Below, piece after piece: positions 62,965 through 64,000 of a stretch of 64,000 nt of DNA. The position numbers and the translations under genes were made by a program. Positions within the stretch are counted from its first letter, which is position 1. Each line of letters starts with the position of its first letter. Where the stretch lies: NCBI GenBank assembly GCA_963791635.1, contig CAWBTC010000019.1, positions 62,001 through 126,000 on the forward strand, in the 5' to 3' direction. The DNA is from VFMC01 sp963791635 (lineage in GTDB: Bacteria > Actinomycetota > Acidimicrobiia > Acidimicrobiales > Ilumatobacteraceae). The notes below the pieces were generated by a model. That model saw nothing but the letters and a program-made list of their open reading frames with translations. It had not been told where the DNA came from and ran no database searches.

Positions 62965-63434
62965 TCCCCGTCCGGTGGGTGCTTCCCCCCGACACCCGCG
63001 CCCACCGACCGCTGATGGTGATCGTGAGCACGCTCACGACTCGGCGACATTGCTCCCGACGAAGCTCTCGTACACGTTGAGCAGGGCATGTCGCTGCTCG
63101 GGGGTGAGCTTCGGGTCGCGCGCGCGACGGCATCGCGAACGGCGTTGTGACCGCTGTCGGCGTCGTCGCTGAGGAGTCCGGCCCGCACGTAGAGCGTTTC
63201 GGCACTGATCTGCAGCGCCTTCGCGATCTGCTGGAGGATGTCGGCGCTCGGCTTGCGCAATCCACGTTCGATCTGGGACAGGTAGGGATTGCTCACGCCC
63301 GCGAGGTCTGCCAGGCGACGCACGCTCATCTGCGCCGTCTCGCGCTGGGACTTGATGAACTCGCCGACGTCGGCGATCCGCTTGTCGAGATCGTCGAGCG
63401 GGGAGTGGATCTGCGGGATCTTGGGCGGCTTCAC
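62958..63434 (-). CDS. XRE-family helix-turn-helix regulator with a CG-tract frameshift
   Basis: The HTH (MSVRRLADLAGVSNPYLSQIERGLRKPS) fills about residues 36-63. After AVRDAVARA the frame runs into an unrelated low-complexity tail to 62958. If two bases are removed from the (CG)5 tract at 63117-63126, the frame instead reads DPKLTPEQRHALLNVYESF and stops at 63034-63036, a natural end for this regulator type. GTG 63434 has a GAGGATGAT site. It is unclear whether the shift is real (slippage, phase variation) or a miscall. Confidence 0.75.
   Translation of the reverse strand: MKPPKIPQIHSPLDDLDKRIADVGEFIKSQRETAQMSVRRLADLAGVSNPYLSQIERGLRKPSADILQQIAKALQISAETLYVRAGLLSDDADSGHNAVRDAVARATRSSPPSSDMPCSTCTRASSGAMSPSRERAHDHHQRSVGAGVGGKHPPDGEW
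63117..63126. repeat. (CG)5 dinucleotide tract at the XRE frame break
   Basis: Ten bases of alternating CG. Removal of one unit restores the C-terminal family sequence of the XRE regulator. Confidence 0.75.
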
Positions 63435-63521
63435 ATCATCCTCGGCGCAGTCGCGACGACACCATCCCGGGTCTCGACTGCCCAGACCGGATCAAGGTCA
63501 CCCGCCATCACTCGCTCGCCA

Positions 63522-64000
63522 TCATTCGTCGGCGAGCAGACCTTCGATGTCGGCCTCGCCCTCCCGGTACCGCCGCACCAGCTCGGCGCTGAGTGCGTCG
63601 ATGCGGGTGAACAGCTCCTGTCGCTCCTTCGAGCGAACCTGCTCGAAGATCCGGAGCTCGCTGCGCAGCGCGACGACCTCGTCGTCGTCGAGCGACGGGA
63701 GGTCGCTGCCACCGTGCTCGTTCCACATGTGCTCGAGTTCGAGCGCCAACGGGTGATCGCTCGCGTCCTCGGCCGGGCGCGGCGGGCGGGCGGGCCCACC
63801 CGTCAGATGACTGCCGAGGATCACCGGCAGCTCGCTCGTGATGACGGCCGGATCGGCATGGCGATCTCGACGGCGCATCTCGGCGTCGATCAGATCGAGT
63901 CGCGCCTGCGCCAGACGGCGAACGTAGGACACCGCATCGTCGTCGTGCTGCAGCGACGCCCGCATGCTTCGCAGCTCGTCGAGCGGCAGCAGGGTCGGGT
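63522..64000 (-). CDS. RsiG-like c-di-GMP-binding anti-sigma protein (5' partial)
   Basis: The gene runs off the right edge; upstream codons read LLPLDELRS into ATG 63965, so the true start is outside. Counted from that Met, Asp9-x3-Ser13-x2-Arg16-x3-Gln20-x3-Asp24 (63894-63941) and Glu108-x3-Ser112-x2-Arg115-x3-Phe119-x3-Asp123 (63597-63644) follow the E-x3-S-x2-R-x3-Q-x3-D helix motif by which RsiG binds c-di-GMP. One residue differs in each copy (Glu to Asp, Gln to Phe). The C-terminal LVRRYREGEADIEGLL also fits. Streptomyces RsiG holds the sigma factor WhiG when loaded with c-di-GMP; the target here is not in the window. A cyclase is at 47964-49526. Confidence 0.75.
   Translation of the reverse strand, partial: PTLLPLDELRSMRASLQHDDDAVSYVRRLAQARLDLIDAEMRRRDRHADPAVITSELPVILGSHLTGGPARPPRPAEDASDHPLALELEHMWNEHGGSDLPSLDDDEVVALRSELRIFEQVRSKERQELFTRIDALSAELVRRYREGEADIEGLLADE

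Overview
The window is high-GC DNA, densely coded on both strands with short intergenic gaps and many GTG starts and 1-8 base stop/start overlaps. A mycothiol-type glycosyltransferase (MshA-like), Rex, a SEC-C methionine aminopeptidase, an RsiG-like c-di-GMP anti-sigma protein, a WXG100 protein and large secreted PKD/LamG proteins together point to a high-GC actinobacterium, most likely an Acidimicrobiia/Ilumatobacter-type organism. The lineage is an inference from gene content, not from a marker gene. No rRNA, tRNA or CRISPR array was seen.

Region 1 (about 0.2-22.6 kb) is an exopolysaccharide/cell-envelope locus. It holds two initiating sugar-1-phosphate transferases, a sugar acetyltransferase, four glycosyltransferase-type or related enzymes, a low-molecular-weight tyrosine phosphatase, a polysaccharide deacetylase, a CTP-dependent cytidylyltransferase with a CDP-alcohol phosphotransferase, a flippase, an O-antigen ligase/polymerase-like protein and a Wzz/BY-kinase-like protein whose ATP-binding loop is degenerate. 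A decayed insertion sequence (1.63-2.98 kb) sits directly upstream of the phosphatase operon. A large secreted propeller/LamG/PKD protein (14.1-17.5 kb) is broken by three frameshifts. Two housekeeping genes (saccharopine dehydrogenase-like, methionine aminopeptidase) lie inside the locus.

Region 2 (22.8-36.5 kb) is mixed: a solitary N6-adenine methylase, a membrane protein with a mini-LuxR regulator, an ECF-type sigma factor followed by two unrecognised membrane proteins, pantothenate kinase, a TetR/MMPL efflux unit with two clear palindromic operators, a HAD phosphatase, a GrpB-like protein, a YkoF-like protein with an HTH partner, an orphan WXG100 protein, a NUDIX hydrolase and an M20 amidohydrolase.

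Region 3 (36.6-44.8 kb) carries a GH38 alpha-mannosidase split by several frameshifts, an intact 1367-aa paralogue of the broken surface protein with four PKD domains encoded by nearly identical 258-bp repeats, and a short-chain dehydrogenase.

Region 4 (45.5-57.1 kb) is a haem/tetrapyrrole region: rex-hemA-hemC-(hemD) on one side and hemB-hemL on the other, separated by a TPR-GGDEF diguanylate cyclase and two envelope proteins. hemC and hemD look like one fused hemCD gene cut by a one-base frameshift.

Region 5 (57.2-64 kb) holds an acyl-CoA synthetase, a SAM hydrolase-like protein, proC, a YbjN-like protein, mshA, an XRE regulator with a CG-repeat frameshift, and at the right edge the RsiG-like protein.

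Three patterns cut across the genes. Short tandem repeats (8-15 bp, 2.5-6 copies) recur at gene ends and often contain the stop codon. Long-stem hairpins sit just 3' of minus-strand genes, two of them sharing the same arms. At least five loci carry frameshifts, which could be true decay, phase-variable sites or sequence errors.
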